Below, piece by piece: positions 12,601 to 24,416 of a stretch of DNA of 64,000 bases. How positions within the stretch are numbered: position 1 is the first letter of the stretch; the number at the start of each line of letters is the position of its first letter. A program made the translations under genes and the position numbers. A model generated the notes under the pieces. The model ran no database searches. It worked only from the letters and a program-made list of their open reading frames with translations, and had not been told where the DNA came from. This DNA is from Ptychodera flava (lineage: Eukaryota; Hemichordata; Enteropneusta; Ptychoderidae). The stretch spans positions 27,241,615-27,305,614 of the forward strand of contig NC_091947.1 in assembly GCF_041260155.1 (NCBI RefSeq), given 5' to 3'.

Positions 12601-15600
12601 CACAACATTCCTGCAAAAATATACTAATCCCAACAAAACAGCTCTGATGACTTAGCAAGTACCCATTAATAGCAAAAGAGCTGAGACAAAAGTTTTTCTG
12701 ACCGATCTGGGGCTAGTAGGAAAAGAATACTTACCACAAACATTAAGATACTGATGACTGAAGCCATTGCTTGTGTGAATTTGAGACTCTCTTCAAACAG
12801 TTTTGTTCTGTCGACAAAAAGTGATACTAATATTGCGCCAATGAAACCGATGCCTGACTGCAACCCAAGAGCCAATCCAATGAATGTCTAAACAGTAAGA
12901 ACAACAGAAATAAAGAAAGGCAAAATACTTGTAAGTTGTGGGGATCAATTAGAAATCAAAACTGGACTGTAAACAACATTATCCCCAACATCCAGAACAC
13001 GTTTGACATCTTTCTAGAGAGAGTGCTTTTACTTTTTTACATAAATAGTACACGTTCCTGATTTTCAAACATGGGGATACCTTTTGACAATGATGCTAGA
13101 TAAGGAAAAATATTTCATCTAATTTCAGGAATATATAGGAACGTACAGTGCTTCCCGTACAATGAAACATTACAAAGGTTGTAGTGGTGTCAGCAAGAGC
13201 ATTAAAGAATGACAACTTATTAATTACTACAATTACAGTAATTAACAGACTTACTGGAGTATATCCTTGTGTACACAGCATTTCTTCTGCAATCACATCG
13301 AAAGTATTGTACAGCCCACCAGAAATACCCATGATAGCAACATATATCAAAAATGACCTGTTTTTCACAACCTGAGAATGAACAAAGTTTTCATTTCTGT
13401 TAAATGTAATTTAGTGATATTCCAGTATCAATATAATTTAGTGGCCAAATTCATTTGGAAAGCTGGGTTTACTTCTTATGTTTTTTACAATAACAAGTCA
13501 TTGACAATGACATAGTCCCCACTTGTAATAGGAGTATTAGTCTTGATGGGGCAGGGAAATGTGGTAATTAAGAAGTATCACTGGAGTGTATATGTTGAGA
13601 TCTATGGGCACATTATGGTCTATGTCGTTGTTCCCAATTTGAAACACATGAAGCATGTCTAAGTTATGGTTCTAAATCAGAAAAAAGATCAGACCTCTAG
13701 CTGTATTGGCCAGCCTAGAAATACATATGTGCATAATAAATGAGGTACAAGATGTGACATCTTAAGGTCTAATATCCTATCAAAATTGGAGGGTATAAAA
13801 CTTGTGGTTACTGAGTTATGCATGTATATGTATAATCAAGGTCAAAGGTCATCAAGGTCACGTGACATTTAAAAAAAAAATTGTATTGCTAATTAATCCC
13901 TATATGCCAAAAATCAGACCTCTAGCTCTATTCGCTTGCCTAGAATTAGATGTGTGCATAATTAATGAGGTAAAGCGTGTGTTGTCATAAGGTCTCCCAT
14001 CCTACTAAATATAAAGGACATACCACTTGTGGTTACTTATTTATTGACATTAATGTATATTTTAGGTCAAAGATCATCGAGGTCACATGACATTTGGTCA
14101 AAAAATTTCTATCCTATAGTTATCCCTGTATACCAAAAATCAGACATCCAGCTCTATTGGCTTGCTCAGAATTAGATATGCACATAATTGATGAGGTACA
14201 GTATGTAGCATCATAAGGTCTCCCATCATACCATACATGTATATTAAGTGTGAACCACTTGTGGTTACTGAGTTATGGACAAATATGTATATTTGAGGTC
14301 AAAGGTTACCGAGGTCACGTGACATTTTGTCAAAATATCTGAGATATCTGCGTGAACGGATGGACTCAAGGACGGACATGACCCAATCTATAAGCCCCCT
14401 GGACTTCATCCATGGGGACTAAAAACTGTCACTGCATCCTTTTTGCAATATGAATACGATGAGAAACTAAATTTGTATTTTTCTTGGCCTCATACATGGG
14501 AGTTTATGGAGAACTGACTTATACATGGGAGTCTATGGAGGTGTAAACTAAAAAGTCCTCTAAACACGGCCAAATTTGATCGCATTGTGAAACAAATCGA
14601 CGTGCATCTGTATGGGGTAGGGTACTATCCTTGTGCAAAGTTTGAAAGAAATTGACCAGGGCATGTCTGAGATATCTGCGTGAACGGACGGACGTACGGA
14701 CGGACGCACGGACATGACCAAACCTATAAGTCCCCCCGGACGGTGTCCGTGGGGACTAAAAAATATAAGAAAGTGCAACAAAAATGAACATCAGTGATAC
14801 ACAGAAGTGTGTTTTTTTCTTTTATTGATGCATTATATCTCTCTCACAGATAAATACCTGCTTAAGTCCAATCCAATATGGCTGCATCTGTACAGCTGCA
14901 CTCGGTGACGGCGGCGTTGGTGGCGCACTACTACACATACAAAAGGTAGCCATCAGTGCCCCAAGCACGGGAGGAATTGAATACACAATCAGCTTTGCAG
15001 AGTAATCAAAAACATCAAACTGTTTAACAATATGTGGAAGATATCATACAATACATAATAGAAAGTTTTATGACAGCTTAGCTTATACATGTACATGTCA
15101 AATGATGGTTTCAATAGTCAATATGCAGAAGTCGCATTGGTGGAGACTATGTTTTATCTGTCAGAGAAAATCTGAGACTTTCTGTTTGGCACAAAAAATA
15201 AACTTAATGGTCATTTTCTATATAGCAATCTGAGACTTTCTGTTTCATACAAAAATTTACATTTCATGGTCATTGCATATATATCACTGCAACATATGCA
15301 AATATCTGTTTTAATATTCATTTAATGATTGTTATATTGAACAAGCTGATCCTTGCTATAGAATTTCTGAATCTTAGGGTATAGGATTACAGAATGTAGA
15401 GAACCGTAAGCTTTTCTTCTCATGAGTTTTAAAGTGTTGATACTCAGTTTGTGAAAGAAACTTTCAAGTTCCCCTCCCAGACCCATATGGAAATTCTACG
15501 CGTTCACCTTGTTAACATGGTATGTACATGTACGGTATGTATGGCACTAAGTGTATCACTTACCAAGAATGGCACTCCTCTATTCTGAATGATGATGGGA

Positions 15601-18600
15601 GGCATTATGTTACCGATGAAGGACCCAAACCCACATGATGCTACCATGGTTGCAAAAGCTCGCTGATTGCTACTGAACCATTTCTCTGACACTTTTGTCG
15701 GGCAGGAGATGAAGATTGGATAAACCATGGCACAGATGACCTGGCCCGAGCACACCATGGGAAATGACCAGGCTGTTGGTATGAACGGCAATACACTGAT
15801 GCTGCGGACAATGCTGCCTATGGCTGTCACCCAAGCACCAAGCAGTATCTGGAAAACAAAGCAACAACCGATTGACACAAAGATAGTTGCATCCTTTCAT
15901 TATCTCTCCAGAGAAGCAACTTTGACTTTTGACCATTCATTAAAATTCAGTTTACAAGCATTTCAGTATATGATCTATCTGTCCATTCACTAAAAGGAAT
16001 TAACATACCAGTAATTATTAATTTATGTGGTACTGCTGCCACATCTCAAACCAACTTAAGGTTGAATGCGCCTTGGAGATAGATATTTGGACTCTCAACT
16101 TTTTACAATGCTTTTCTGATCTACCACTTGTTGGGGCTCATTTGGAAGCTCTTGGAGTAAGAAAAATTTTCACCACCTTAGTTTTTTGAAAATCTAAAAT
16201 TTTAATTTTTCCCTATAGAATTCACACAGGGCTGGTGGCCATATTAAATATCAAATATCGGTAAATGTTAGGTAATTTGTTTATCTGGTATAAAAATTTG
16301 CACAATGACCCCTAATATTTACTCATATTTTCAAAGAGAATGGCTAGATTTAACCTTGAGGAATCTTGAAGGAAATGTTTGAGTCTTTCAATTTTGATGT
16401 ACATTAATTAGTAACCTCAAAGTACAGAGTGCAAGATTATTACCTCTGTGTATTTTTATTTCCTTGGCAGCTTGATTCACAATTTTCAATTATTTGCAGG
16501 TCAAATAATATTCCATTTGGATAAAATTTGGAACTTAATCAATTCATTGAAGAAGTTCTGTGCAGTTTTGTGTTAATATGAAATACTTACAGAAGGTCGT
16601 AAACTATATGTATCCAACAAATACGTGGCAACCAAACCCAAAGGTAGTGACAAAAGCAGGTACATCATTGAAAATAAATTGATGCTTTTGTCCGATACAT
16701 TGTAGTACTCAGCTACAGCAGTGGCTGCAGGGCTGAAGGATAACCAGAGCTGCAAAATAAAATTCGTCAAACAACATTGATTACATGTGTATGTGTCCTT
16801 TTGAGGGGTGAAACACTAATTCACAGGAATTCACAGGAATTTACAGCTACGTCATCATGGAGTGGTGACAGAGTCACACTAGTTTCCATGGATACATAAA
16901 CTTGTGTCTTTCTATACAACATACCACACCTAACACTTCCTTTAGGCTGTTAAAGCTTGCAGAAGACAAAAGTCGAGTGATTCCGGGCAATGTGGTCAAA
17001 ATGTTGGGCGGGCATACAAATAAATTTAAAGTTCATAATTTGTGAATGAACATTCCCTGTAAACACTTGAACAATCAAATTTTGCCAATTTCTAAAATAC
17101 TGATAGAATTAGTAGTAGTGTGGAAAACAAATTTCTGTTGCTTGATGCATTAACAAATATATGGCAATTGATATTGACTCACGTTTTTTCTCATTTCATA
17201 AAATCTTAACAATAAATTGCCCTTGCTCCTGGGAGCAGGCTTATATTATTAGTACTTATTTTCTTCACAAAGAGATAGCCTGACAGTTTATTACATGCCG
17301 CGATATGAGTGCAAGTCAGTGCATCGATTTGAATGGGAACATCAGGGGAGTTAGCGGGCTGTGTGAATGATGCACTGACCCATTTCCATAGTTACCCAGT
17401 CCAGTGAAAGCCTTTGATGTTTTTGACGTCAAGTTAGACGCTTAATGCTAGATGTAAAATATCCATGCGTGCACTGCTATTAACAAATGCCATGTAGAAT
17501 TAACTGTGAAGAGGCATGTAATAAAAATATTATTGCCTGAATACATTGGTTTATTTGCCCTCGCAGCAGAAGACATACAATTTGCCCTCCTTGTGTTGGG
17601 CAAATTGTAACCTGTTTTTTGGCACATAAACCCATGTATTCAGGCAATAATATATTATATAATATTTACAAATTATACTATATGAATCACAATTTGAAAA
17701 AAAATATCAGTGTATTTGCAGAAAAAAAATGCTATTTCTAATGCATCTGCACATAGCTATTCATTGTCTCTGTACTGACCCATAAATGTCACATAAGATG
17801 CGATATTTCTATTGCTTATATCAAACAATCAAAATCTGACCTCTGAAACCATTGATTAAATTTGCAGTGATCGAATGACAGTTGGTCTAAATCTTTCAAA
17901 ATGGCCATCAATACATGTATTTACATGAAAATTTCAAATCCTTCATGGATAACAGAGGTCAAGGTCCCAACAGACCACCAACACAGCCATTTGTTGTTTG
18001 AGCTGAAAAGCAGGTGGTTTTAGACACAAAGAGTGTGATACTTTCGAATCCTGTCAGATGATCTAATTCAAATTATTACCTATTTAGTTACACATGGATA
18101 CTATAATTAATGCCAGTGGGTCAAGGTATGAGAATGAACCTGGAGGCCTGAGTTTTGACCTCTCCATTATCCATAAGTTACCAGAATTTTCGGTTATGGA
18201 TCATAGACCTTAGGGTCTATGTCTATGTCACATACAAGGTGATTTGTTTCTAATGTGAAAACTTTGCATATCGGGGTGACCTCTAAATTTCTCTCTAGAT
18301 TATAACAGAGAATGATTCAACTTCCCTTAGGATCTTTGGCAAAGTATCAGTAAAAATTTAAAACCATCAATTTGATTGGTGAATGTTACCATGATGATTT
18401 TGAGATTTACTGCATTTTTTGAAGCCATACTTTTTCAGTTTAACCACAAAGTCCAGCTAGTAGAACTGTACATTAGAAAATAAAGATTGAATTGAGGACA
18501 CCAGACCTACCATCTGACTTGAATCCGTTAGGAGTGTGACTAGGAAAAGTATAAACCATCTTCTTTTGTAAACCCTGTAGGTCGGTATGGTCTCAGGCTG

Positions 18601-18663
18601 TTCGTCAGATTTCAAGGGTTCCTCTTCTTGATTGGCAGCGTACATGTCGTCTTTATCCTTCAT
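9689..18663 (-). CDS. SLC49A3: SLC49A3 (MFSD7)-like major facilitator transporter, copy 1, nine exons
   Basis: I assembled nine GT-AG exons on the minus strand: 18511-18663, 16591-16749, 15564-15848, 14858-14992, 13255-13371, 12735-12887, 11551-11708, 10391-10572 and 9689-9852. They sum to 1506 nt, giving 501 aa plus stop, with exon junctions 1-6 in phase 0. A cytoplasmic N-terminus (1-33) precedes about 12 membrane helices. Family marks are MLWLSFSPAA in TM1, LLDTYSLRPS after TM2 (MFS motif A), SGQVICAMVY, APPTPPSPS in the central loop, SLFVDRTK, and PVCVELAVETSYP in exon 7. These match vertebrate SLC49A3 closely; its FLVCR relatives carry haem or choline, but the SLC49A3 substrate is unsettled. 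The motif A glycine is Ser here, unlike copy 2. The protein is presumably in a membrane. Confidence 0.88.
10761..11448. mobile_element. Harbinger-type MITE in SLC49A3 copy 1 intron 7, 688 bp
   Basis: The ends are GGGACCGTCTCAGATTGTCG and its near-perfect inverse ending CTGAGACGGTCCC. TAA flanks both sides (10758-10760 and 11449-11451). Copy 2 has the uninterrupted empty site CCAGTAAGCAGAAAAG near 31149-31164, with a single TAA. No transposase is present. This insertion happened after the segmental duplication, or was precisely lost from copy 2. Confidence 0.85.
13513..14757. mobile_element. TIR repeat element (TAGTCCCCAC ends) in SLC49A3 copy 1 intron 4
   Basis: Left end TAGTCCCCAC, right end GTGGGGACTA. 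Inside are about three tandem ~230 bp units (13.83-14.34 kb), each with a GAGGTCACGTGACATT-like block. A second CATGGGGACTA end lies at 14411-14421, so two elements may abut or nest. GGACGGACG runs precede both right ends. Copy 2 has a different element at this place. No protein-coding capacity is seen. Confidence 0.65.
17525..17655. mobile_element. ~130 bp hairpin MITE, copy 1
   Basis: An inverted repeat of ATTATTGCCTGAATACAT and ATGTATTCAGGCAATAAT flanks an inner inverted pair around GGGCAAATTGT. The same hairpin is at 37916-38040 in copy 2, so it was in place before the duplication. It lies in intron 1 of the SLC49A3-like gene. Confidence 0.75.
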
Positions 18664-19153
18664 ATTGTAAATTACATCAACTTGTACGACAGGAAATTGT
18701 TCACTGAGAGGTAATCCTGCATTTTATATATGTCAGTCGATCCATTTATGAAATGTGATTTCTGCAAATAAGACAATGAAAATCCTGATGATCCAAAGCA
18801 CATTAAAATAGCTGTGTAGTAGCATAACTAGATTATTTTGCTAAAAGATGTACATGCCCTGTATTTTGGTAGATAAAATTGGGTACAGGTGACGGTAATG
18901 AATGGCATCTTATATTTCAAGGTGGCGATCCTCTTTCAGAAAAGTAAAAACAAAGGGATCTGAAGAGAGCATGTACCCCAGATCAAAGTTCAATGGTAAA
19001 GGGTTTATACTATCATTCAAACTGCATGAACTCAGGGGCTCCTAAGTGCCAGTAATGAGCTGTCAAACCTTATACAAGATCACTTGGTATCAATATTTAA
19101 CAATTTTACTGAAACTATGTTTTTCAAATTTTGATATCTCACAACTTTCTCTG
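18664..19153. other. 5' flank of SLC49A3-like copy 1
   Basis: The first 290 bp align with the copy 2 promoter-side flank (39065-39345) and should hold the 5' UTR and promoter of the minus-strand gene. No clear TATA element stands out. Homology ends at about 18955. Confidence 0.45.
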
Positions 19154-19982
19154 ATTAATTTGAGTATGTGAAGTGGCTAACCTTTTAAACAAATACAGAG
19201 TTGACTAAAAACACTATCATTCTTGCCTTTTGTACGTCCCTGAAAGTATCAATTTTTATGAGGTCACCAGGTACTTTTTGTTACATGATTCAAAGCAGCA
19301 GCAAGCCCACTCTCGACCATTAAAGGGACATTATTTGTATCTTTTGACCTTATATTATTGCAAACGAGTAGTTGATAATGTTGTTTGACTTATTGAAAAA
19401 TGTCTTAAAAACGGTCGACCATAGACAACTTCCATCCTGTTTGCGTACACTGTATAGAAAAACCTTGGGTCTGAGGTTTATGGTGGGCTACTTTTAACCT
19501 CAGAGTTGGCAAGGTTGACCTGGTACCTGCGATCAGACCACACGTGCACTGCTAACTGCTATCTACTGCTATCTAACTGCTAGCAGTGTGGTCTGATCGC
19601 AGGTACCAGGTCAACCTTGCCAACTCTGAGGTTAAAAGTAGCCCACCATAAACCTCAGACCCAAGGTTTTTCTATACAGTGTACGCAAACAGGATGGAAG
19701 TTGTCTATGGTCGACCGTTTTTAAGACATTTTTCAATAAGTCAAACAACATTATCAACTACTCGTTTGCAATAATATAAGGTCAAAAGATACAAATAATG
19801 TCCCTTTAATGGTCGAGAGTGGGCTTGCTGCTGCTTTGAATCATGTAACAAAAAGTACCTGGTGACCTCATAAAAATTGATACTTTCAGGGACGTACAAA
19901 AGGCAAGAATGATAGTGTTTTTAGTCAACTCTGTATTTGTTTAAAAGGTTAGCCACTTACGGGTCACATACTCAAATTAATC
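19154..19982. repeat. Near-perfect ~830 bp palindrome (inverted repeat)
   Basis: Two ~390-400 bp arms (from GAGTATGTGAAGTGGC on the left to GTTAGCCACTTACGGG on the right) are reverse complements with no mismatch wherever I compared them. The only exception is a 6 bp CCCGTA difference at the outer edge. The centre (about 19541-19585) is a short spacer of CTGCTATCTA-type repeats. Transcription would give a long hairpin RNA. A chimeric assembly join is the main alternative. Confidence 0.9.
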
Positions 19983-19989
19983 AAATTGG

Positions 19990-20345
19990 CAAAAGAACCA
20001 AATTAACATAATAATGTCAAGATAATATCAAGATAATATCAAGATAATATTGTAATCATGACCAAAGAATTGCATAAGAAAGACCAAATAATGACATAAA
20101 ATGACCAAATCACCAAATAATGGCATAATAATGATGAAATAAGTTCCAAATCAAGACATCAATGCTGAATAATGTCAAAACAACCGAATTACCAAATAAG
20201 TTCATAATCATGTCAAAATAATATCCATATAATGATCAAATAATTGCAAAATAATGGCCAAATACTGACATTATTATCATTAAATCGCCAAACAATGGAA
20301 TAATAATAATGAGATAAGTTTAAATAAAGTTTTCAAGATAATTTT
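19990..20345 (+). repeat. AT-rich minisatellite field, left part
   Basis: Short related words (AATAATGACATAA, ATGACCAAAT, CAAGATAATATCAAG) repeat in longer units. The field ends AAGTTTTCAAGATAATTTT at 20327-20345. The same last ~200 bp recur at 21440-21640. Confidence 0.85.
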
Positions 20346-20600
20346 TGCCAATGCGGACGCAGTGGATGGTGACCGCCCGCGCCCTAAAGCTCCAACACCG
20401 TGCTCCATGTTGCAACATCCCTGTTTCCGACACCCCTATATATTCTCAAGCTTAAGGCTTCTGCAGGAGCTAGTTTTCTGGTTGTTATGTCTTATTTACA
20501 ATGTAATAAAATATAAAACATTTTTACATGTCACTGTAGATGCAAGACTTCAACCGGAGTTCAATTTTTGATTCATTCCTAATGATCTATAGTTATTATA
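20346..20600. other. Non-repetitive segment interrupting the minisatellite field
   Basis: About 250 bp of unique, less AT-rich sequence (GATGGTGACCGCCCGCGCCC, then CTGCAGGAGCTAG) splits two copies of the minisatellite. It may be the original flank between two copies of a larger unit. A 69-codon ORF over it shows no domain. Confidence 0.45.
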
Positions 20601-21640
20601 TGTCAAGATAATATTGTAATCATGACCAAATAATCGCATAATAATGGCTAAATAATGACACAAAAATGACCAAATCACCAAATAATGAAATAATAATGAT
20701 AAGATAAGTTCTAAATCAAGACATCAATGCAGAATAATGGCAAAAGAACCGAATTAACATAATAATGTCAAGATAATATCAAGATAATATCAAGATAATG
20801 TCGTAATCATGACCAAATAATCGCATAAGAAAGATCAAATAATGACATAAAAATGACCAAATCACCAAATAATGGAATAATAATGATAAGATAAGTTCTA
20901 AATCAAGACATCAATGCCGAATAATGGCAAAAGAACAGAATTAACATAATAATATCAAGACAATATCAAGATAATATCCAGACAATGTCGTAATCATGAC
21001 CAAATAATGACACAAAAATGACCAAATCACCAAATAATGGCATAATAATGATGAAATAAGTTCTAAATCAAGACATCAATGCCGAATAATGGCAAAAGAA
21101 CAGAATTAACATAATAATGTCAAGATAATATCAAGATAATATCAAGACAATGTCGTAATCATGACCAAATAATCGCATAAGAAAGACCAAATAATGACAT
21201 AAAAATGACCAAATCACCAAATAATGGCATAATAATGATGAAATAAGTTCTACGGTAAATCTAGACATCAATGCCAAATAATGGCAAAAGAACACAATTA
21301 ATATAATAATGTCAAGATAATAATGTCAAGATAATATCAAGACAATGTCATAATCATGACCAAATAATCGCATAAGAAAGACCAAATAATGATATAAAAA
21401 ATCACCAAATAATGGCATAATAATGATGAAATAAGTTCCAAATCAAGACATCAATGCTGAATAATGTCAAAACAACCGAATTGCCAAATAAGTTCATAAT
21501 CATGTCAAGATAATTTCCATATAATAATGATCAAATAATTGCAAAATAATGGCCAAATACTGACATAATTATCATTAAATCACCAAACAATGGAATAATA
21601 ATAATGAGATAAGTTTAAATAAAGTTTTCAAGATAATTTT
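20600..21640 (+). repeat. Tandem ~165-196 bp AT-rich minisatellite
   Basis: The phrase GTCGTAATCATGACCAAAT, or a close form, occurs near 20612, 20805, 20987, 21151 and 21347, giving units of 165-196 bp. Each unit is itself made of 8-12 bp related words. The field ends with the same terminal sequence as 19990-20345. Confidence 0.9.
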
Positions 21641-22569
21641 GGCGGTGTTCTCACCCCATAAACCGCTGCCTTCACTTTGCATGGCCTTGAAACGCCTTGT
21701 TAGCTCAGCTGACTGTATGAAGGTAATGGTACATATATGTGTACATGTATGTGTTTGCTGTGGAAACGCTATCTGTTGGCGGGGTAGCGTGAGTTGTTAT
21801 GCGGGTCAAAGGTCAACCACGCCATGGTAATCTGTAACTTTCCAGCGATCGGAATGACCGTGAATCACTCAACAACTCGTATAAGCAAGGAAAATTTATC
21901 ATACCTATTCCCATCTCATGTGAGGCACATAACCAGAAAAAATAATCCATAGAACGCGCGCGGGTCCTAATTCTAATTGCTATTATACAGCGAGTGTCGA
22001 GATCCTTCCGATGTAAACAGTTTATGCACAAGTGAAAATTGACCTATGGTGACCTTACTTTCCCACCCCAAACAGTGGCGGCGCTCTCAAAATCTATGGC
22101 TCTGTCTTCATTTTTATTTGTATCGGAGTGTCTATTGACACCCGGGTGTCAATAGCCAGAAGCTGCCCTATATGGCTATTGACACCCCTCGACCCGCGAC
22201 CCTACTCGAATACCTTCAGAACCGAGCTAAGTTACGTTGTTCATTTCTTGTTTCAGACAAGTTGATGCCCACTTTTTTGCTGTCGTGGGTAAAGCTTTAA
22301 TGGGGTAAAGTAACTGTGTAATGTTGTAGAATCATATCGACAGCTCGGGGTCAATAATTTTTTTCCGCGGGCGAAGCTTGTCGAACAACATTTGACCCGA
22401 GTTGCGGAACCTTTGAAACAAATACAAACTTTATCCGAACCGTGGTTTTGTACAGAATTTAAAATGGGAATAAATGAAAGAAAGAAATCAAGCAGGGAAC
22501 AGACAAGTGGGTGAAGGAAAGAATGAGGGAAAAATATTAAACAGCTACATAAGTAAGGTGACACCAGAA

Positions 22570-23630
22570 ATCTCAATAATTACAGAGGTTTTTATTGAGC
22601 TACATTATTGGAAAAATGTACAATAGAATCATACAAAAAGAGGTAACAAATTTAGTTGAATTAAATATTTTTGGTGAAATTCAAAGATTTTCGAAAAATG
22701 GGCGAACCATTGATCAAATTTTCATTTGCTTTTTTAGACTTTTGGAAAGCTTATGACAGCTTTTGGAGAGGTAGGTTTGGTACAAATTGTAGATTAATGG
22801 AATCAAAGGGAAGTTGTGGCGTGTGATTAAAAACATACATACGATCATATTGAAAGTAAAGTCTTTTGATGACATTGAAAGAATTTGACCAAAATGAGGG
22901 TGTCAGGCAAGATGTGTTTAAGCCCCAATTTTAGTTGCAGTACTAGTGTACATCAATAAATTCAAGAAGCTGCTTAATGAATCACTGCTTGGGATATACT
23001 TTAATTCAGAACTCATAAGTGGCCTGTTTTTGCTGACAATGTAGTCCTTAAGGCACCAAATGAAAAACAAATGAAGTCTATGTATGCATTGCTAATAAGT
23101 ATTGTAAACTATGGAAAATGTCAATTAATGAAGAGAAGTCTAATATTTTAATGGTAAACTAAGAAAGTTGAAAAATACAAAAGATGGACGATCGGTGAAG
23201 TTAAAAATAAATAATCATCGGTGATAAGTATCTAGGCTAATGGACATCACGTAATCTCTCTCACCATACTCATTTTATGGAAATAAGATCAAAATTTGAC
23301 AGTTTGATTCCTCCCATGAAAGCAATCTTTGGAAATCATGCAAACATTAAAGGAACTTATTATGATTTGACATTATGGAATCATATTATACGTCAGAGCA
23401 AAAATATGCGGGGAAAATGTTGATACTTAAAAAGTCCTCAAAAAATGCAACAATTAGTGAGTAAATTCATCCTAAAAGCATGCAGCTATACATCAAATGA
23501 AGCAATTCTTGGTGACCTTGGTTTGCACTACTATGAGAAGTAGACTTGATATCATGAAACTTAAATACTGTAGAACATTTTTTATGGCCCATTGGTGTAG
23601 ACCTATATGTTGTTCAGAATAACTAAGCTG
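22570..23630 (+). pseudogene. Decayed LINE reverse transcriptase (non-LTR retrotransposon)
   Basis: Moving between plus frames, reverse transcriptase landmarks appear in order: NNYRG (22573), IIGKMYNRII (22605), AFLDFWKAYD (22730), LFADNVVL (23030, the FADD catalytic block with one Asp changed to Asn), EKSNILMVN (23133), and a C-terminal LGLHTMRSRLDIMKLKY at about 23520. Several stops and frameshifts interrupt it, so it is dead. The order fits CR1/L2/Jockey-type LINEs. Similarity stops near 23630, where the palindromic tandem repeat begins. Confidence 0.8.
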
Positions 23631-24135
23631 AGTTGGTTGAATTTGGAGGCCGACTGGCGAAAAAACGGGAGGGGTGTCAATAGCCAAATAGAGGGCCGGT
23701 TGGCTATTGACACCCATTGGTATAGGCCGCCTGCAGTAGCACTATGGGATGGGACCGCAAAATGACGACGAAAGAAGCTTTTTCGAAGAAAGTTTTTTGG
23801 ATTTCTTTTGAGAATATATGTTGTTTAGATTAACTAAGCTAAGTTTGGTTGAATTTGGAGGCCGACTGGCGAAAAAAGGGAGGGTGTCAATAACCAAATA
23901 GAGGGCCGGTTGGCTATTGACACCCATTGGTATAGGCCGCCTGCAGTAGCACTATGGGACCGCAAAATGACGACGATAGAAGCTTTTTTCGAAGGAATTT
24001 TTAGGATTTCTATTGAGAATATATGTTGTTTAGAATAACTAAGCTAAGTTTGGTTGAATTTGGAGGCCGACTGGCGAAAAAACGGAGGGGGTGTCAATAG
24101 CCAAATAGAGGGCCGGTTGGCTATTGACACCCTGG
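23615..24135 (+). repeat. Tandem ~205-212 bp repeat, 2.5 units, with CTATTGACACC inverted pairs
   Basis: GAGGCCGACTGGCGAAAAA recurs at 23646, 23858 and 24063. Each unit holds GGGTGTCAATAGCC and GGCTATTGACACCC around a short spacer, so it can fold, and ends with GACCGCAAAATGACGACG. Small minus-strand ORFs over each unit reflect the repeat. Confidence 0.9.
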
Positions 24136-24325
24136 TGTCAATAGCCAGGAGCTCTATATGGCTATTGACACCCGGGTGTCAATAGACTCGGCCTTCATGT
24201 ATACTCCCATTTCGATCACAAGCAATCGATACACAAGTAGATATGAACTGTTTCTGTATGTCATGCTATCTCAGTCTCATTCAGGTCATCATTTCAAAAA
24301 GAACACGAGTTACATGAGTAAGTTA

Positions 24326-24416
24326 GCCCTGCGTACAGGTCTGTGTGTTCCCGGCGTTATACGGCCTCCCCTGCGTAACGCCGCGCCGGGAACCCACACA
24401 GACCTGTACGCAGGGC
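24326..24416. mobile_element. 91 bp foldback insertion
   Basis: Arms GCCCTGCGTACAGGTCTGTG and CACAGACCTGTACGCAGGGC enclose a second inverted pair (CGTTA with TAACG). The paralogous stretch near 44205-44235 lacks it. It is GC-rich compared with its surroundings. Confidence 0.75.

Larger units (their letters stand above)
6457..18955. repeat. Segmental duplication, gene block copy 1
   Basis: This block aligns base by base with 26459-39345, through exons, introns and 3' flank. Similarity starts at GTACAGTAATCTTTTTGTC (6470s; copy 2 near 26470) and stops after CTTTCAGAAAAGTAAAAA (about 18950; copy 2 about 39342). It carries the first SLC49A3-like gene. Retention of introns and intergenic DNA shows duplication at the DNA level, not by retroposition. 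Confidence 0.9.
22130..24186. mobile_element. 2 kb insertion bounded by CTATTGACACCC palindromes
   Basis: Both ends carry a perfect 24 bp palindrome (CTATTGACACCC followed by its complement) at 22132-22155 and 24162-24185. The paralogous site near 44075-44095 goes straight from the GGCGGCGCTCTC region to TACTCCCATTTCG, so this block is an insertion. It contains LINE debris and a three-unit tandem repeat built from the same motif. No transposase is visible. Confidence 0.7.

Noticed and set aside
14972..15033. Upstream acceptor for exon 4 of SLC49A3 copy 1
   Set aside because: An in-frame extension from another CAG near 15030 is possible, but alignment to the SLC49A3 family (GVPFL joined to LIVYSIP) fits the acceptor before 14992 without extra residues.
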